Assembly (NCBI GenBank): GCA_024036415.1
Contig: JAMWET010001892.1
Coordinates: 52,501 to 116,500, forward strand
DNA: 64,000 bases
Direction: 5' to 3'
From: Prochilodus magdalenae
Lineage: Eukaryota; Chordata; Actinopteri; Characiformes; Prochilodontidae
A program made the position numbers and the translations under genes. Each line of letters begins with the position of its first letter. Position 1 is the stretch's first letter. Shown in pieces: positions 61,389-64,000 of this stretch. The notes under the pieces are model-generated. The model made no database searches. It was not told the origin of the DNA and worked only from the letters and a program-made list of their open reading frames with translations.

Positions 61389-61740
61389 CGCCTCCACAGC
61401 TCCAGTGGTATGATGGAATAGCACAGTGTGCTGTGCTTGTATACTTGAAAATCTCCCTGGAAGCAGTACGCCATCCGGGGAACTTTCGCCTACTGCTTTA
61501 TGACTACTGCGGATTCAGACACACTACACATTCTCACCTACTGAGTAGTACGCTGATAGGCGGTTTCGGACGCAGCACAGGTTATGGATACGCTGTCTGA
61601 TGTCTGAGATGTTGTTTTATAATAGTTTAGAGAATTTTAACCTTAATCTGGAACTCTACAACCAGACCTCCCTCGTTACAACACACGAGAAATAGACTAC
61701 ACAGCTTCCTCCACTTTAAATTCCAACGACGGTCGGCAGA
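61389..61740. other. Intergenic spacer, nothing recognised
   Basis: Unique-looking sequence between the foldback element and the CpG-containing region at 61740. No exon pairs. Confidence 0.4.
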
Positions 61741-61983
61741 GGGCGCTACTGCAGCGTCTCGCCGCCCAGTACAGCGCTATGGAGCGGTGCACGACTCGGA
61801 GGGCTTTAGGACCCGGGAGCGGGAGTGGATACTTTAGCGGGGTTATGGAGGAGCAAGGAAAATCACGGACTGTCCCATTTTAAACCCGAATCCTGCTCAT
61901 CATCCGCTTCTCGTCCATTAAAGACCCAGTCTGTTACTCTACCTCACGATGTCCAAGCAGTCGTGAAGCTTCCCCTGCACAGA
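61740..61983 (+). promoter_or_regulatory. CpG-rich promoter / 5' UTR of the FIP1-like gene
   Basis: CpG-dense sequence (cgacggtcggcagagggcgc, cgtctcgccgcccag, gtgcacgactcgg) lies immediately upstream of the proposed start codon at 61984. An upstream ATG at 61825 is in the same frame but its 53 additional codons look non-conserved, so it is more likely untranslated. Confidence 0.5.
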
Positions 61984-63414
61984 ATGGATACTGCAGCGGC
62001 GGAGTCCGAGCAGGTCGAGGATGAAGAGCACTGGCTCTACGGGGGTAACAGCCTGTACACCCAATAAACCACCGTACCACAACATTCACCTCCTCAGGAG
62101 AGCGCCACTTTCCTCTATAACCTTACCACAGCCGCTTTATTAAAACTGCAGCCCGAGAGGAGCATCCTGGGAAGCTTAGGCTAGGTGTTTGTTTAGAGTT
62201 GCCGTTCCACCTTAAATAGCGCTCGGTTACGTTCATACACGTACAGGCGCTGGAGTGGAGCGCAGCACTATTTAAGGTGGAGCGGAACATTCAAATAGGA
62301 AGGAACTTCAGACTTCATCCAGACGCTGTACTAATTACTGGATATCAGTAAAGCATATATACATCCTTTCTCCTGAAGGAAGACACAGTGTAATTGTAGT
62401 TTTGACAGTATTTAAAATGGATTCTGTGGTGAAATTACATAGTTGTAAAATAATCGTCCATAGAAAAGTCTTTTAAGAACATGGGGTGCTGTTTTTTTCC
62501 GTCTTATGTTAAGATAAAGAGGATTAAGAACAGAAGATGTATTTCTACAACTCTATAGGAACTAGTTGTTTGCTCCGTTGCTCGTTTTGAATGTTGTGGG
62601 TTGTGATGCGTTACTGTAACTGGGTCCTACTTTATTCCTGCTACGGCGGAGGAACACAGGGAACGGAAGTTAGCAGCTGAAAATTAGCATCACGCTATAA
62701 TCGTACTTTTTAAAAAGTTGTTGTGGAAATTCCAACTGTTCTGAAATATTCCAATTATTTGTTAAAAAAAATTCCAGAATAACTGAAAGTACGCGGAGTG
62801 ATTCAGAGCGGGCCTGTGAAATGGTTCAGGTGTTCTTTACAGTGGTGGTGGTGGTGATGGGGCGCCAGGGGTCTCCATGTCTACAACACAAATGCAGACA
62901 CTTTATTTACCACCAAAGTCACCAGTGAACCTACACGTGTCTTCTGATGGTAAAATAGAAAATGAAAATAATAATATTTTTTATAATATATAGATAATAA
63001 AGTTGTTCTTTGGGGACTATTTTGCCTTACAATGTGCATGTATCCCTCCACCTTGAATTGCAGCCAGCAAATACACTCACAAAAGAAGATGCAAAATAAA
63101 CATAACATGAAACTCGAACTTTAAAAATGAGTAGATTAGACATTCCAGAGTTGGATCTGTGTCAATATCCCGGAATTCTGGGACAACTGGAGAACAATAA
63201 CACAACTAAACTCCCGTATTTTAAACAGAACAGTACACTGTGTTTTAGACAGGTGTCCCTGCTGCGCCTCACACGTTCTGTAAATTCTTTACCTGGTGAT
63301 GAGTTACTGATTGCGTTACTGCAGGTAACATTTTTAATTGTAATAAACCTCTCTATGTGTTCAATCAGATGAAAACTCCAAGAATCAGGCTGTTACCAGT
63401 GAAACCAGTGAAAG
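61984..63414 (+). CDS. Probable FIP1-like pre-mRNA 3'-end-processing factor, first two exons (partial)
   Basis: Exon 61984-62044 encodes MDTAAAESEQVEDEEHWLYG and ends in donor g|gtaaca. Exon 63369-63414 (acceptor gttcaatcag, donor ag|gtaagt) continues in phase with DENSKNQAVTSETSE. An acidic stretch followed by EEHWLYGDE resembles the start of FIP1 proteins (DEEEWLYGG/DE in FIP1L1). FIP1 is the CPSF subunit that binds poly(A) polymerase and U-rich RNA in the nucleus. The gene continues beyond the right edge, so the diagnostic FIP1 central domain is not visible. The assignment rests on about 35 residues and on matched splice phases; another acidic-N-terminus protein is possible. Confidence 0.5.
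62196..62295. mobile_element. Short palindromic MITE in intron 1 of the FIP1-like gene
   Basis: Left arm gagttgccgttccaccttaa ata and right arm tatttaaggtggagcggaac are inverted around a roughly 55-bp loop. It is the third full member of the family at 16091 and 55181. Confidence 0.8.
62800..62960. repeat. Dispersed repeat copy (gtggtggtgatggggcgccagggg family)
   Basis: The order gtgaaatggttcaggtgttc, tttacagtggtggtggtggtgatgg, ggggtctccatgtctacaac and agtcaccagtgaacc parallels the copies at 3400-3550 and 34261-34400. Confidence 0.65.
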
Positions 63415-63837
63415 GTAAGTCGGACCTGTAAGGTGTGCGACTGTCATACATATATTACGTCCTGATGTTTTTAAACATGAAGTCGAAGGATTTAGATTCG
63501 TCACAAGTTTAATTTTTGAATAGAAACTTTGTACATTACCAGTTGTAATAAAAGCTGGAGGAGTTAGTTTGCATGTACTGGCTAGCGTTTTTTGGGGGTC
63601 CCTGCTGGTCACATGAGTGAGACAGTGAGGTCGAAACAGTGAGTACCGATTACAGTCCCTAATTCTGAAAATCAGTGTGGATCATTAAGAACTGCCACTT
63701 CCAGAACACAGACTTACTTTACACCGTTCAGTAAATGTTTTTGTGTTATATGAAACATCTGATGAGTCTGTGTGCACAGTTGAAAAACAGTCTGTATTAG
63801 CTTGTCATGTACTGTACTAGCAACAGTGGGGTACTGC

Positions 63838-64000
63838 TTCAAAGTCAGTATGAAAACAGTCAGTACTGAAACAGTCACTACTGAAACAGTCAGTACTAAA
63901 AGAGTTAGTACTGAAATAGTCAGTACCGAAAAAGTCAAAACTGAAAAAGTCAGTACCGAAAAAGTCACTACCGAAACAGTCAGTACTAAAACAGTCACTA
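63838..64000. repeat. 15-bp minisatellite (cagtactgaaacagt)
   Basis: About ten degenerate copies run to the window edge. Fifteen bases is five codons, giving an artefactual minus-strand frame of Val/Leu/Thr/Ser repeats. Confidence 0.9.

Noticed and set aside
61825..61983. Upstream ATG extending the FIP1-like frame by 53 codons
   Set aside because: The extension has no resemblance to FIP1 N-termini, while the internal Met gives the expected acidic leader; I treat it as 5' UTR.

Overview
The window is nuclear DNA from a ray-finned (teleost) fish. Evidence: split genes with GT-AG introns, two genes that keep the vertebrate PLPP7-PRRC2B order known from human 9q34, tRNA-derived SINEs of a common fish type, several Tc1/mariner deletion derivatives, a fish L1 fragment, and very abundant micro- and minisatellites. 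I cannot name the species; an otophysan (characin, catfish or knifefish relative) is only a guess.

Layout. 1-1.5 kb: degenerate AT-rich repeats. 1.6-5.05 kb: plpp7 (inactive phospholipid phosphatase 7 / NET39), two coding exons behind a CpG-rich region. 5.1-15.1 kb: a repeat-dense spacer with two near-identical Tc1-type elements of about 530 bp, a third Tc1-type derivative, a transposase relic, and 22-bp, 42-bp and 46-bp minisatellites. 15.2-47.8 kb: prrc2b on the plus strand. It has a non-coding first exon and 30 coding exons whose phases all join, giving 2,221 residues; the 3' UTR may run on to a poly(A) signal near 52.58 kb. Downstream of its stop codon sits a 5'-truncated L1 with intact target-site duplications. 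53.4-54.5 kb: Tc1 relics and TA microsatellites. 54.7-59.6 kb: a small unrecognised coiled-coil gene (about 136 residues, three coding exons) whose first intron is mostly a 42-bp minisatellite. 61.0-61.4 kb: an unusual nested foldback element. 61.7-64 kb: first exons of a probable FIP1-like gene running off the right edge.

All four genes read rightward. They do not form a pathway; plpp7 next to prrc2b is conserved synteny. I found no operon, CRISPR array, virus or obvious novel multi-gene system. The most unusual items are the nested foldback element, a family of short palindromic elements placed just inside the first introns of three genes, the 42-bp minisatellite present at several sites, and an apparently lost conserved prrc2b segment.
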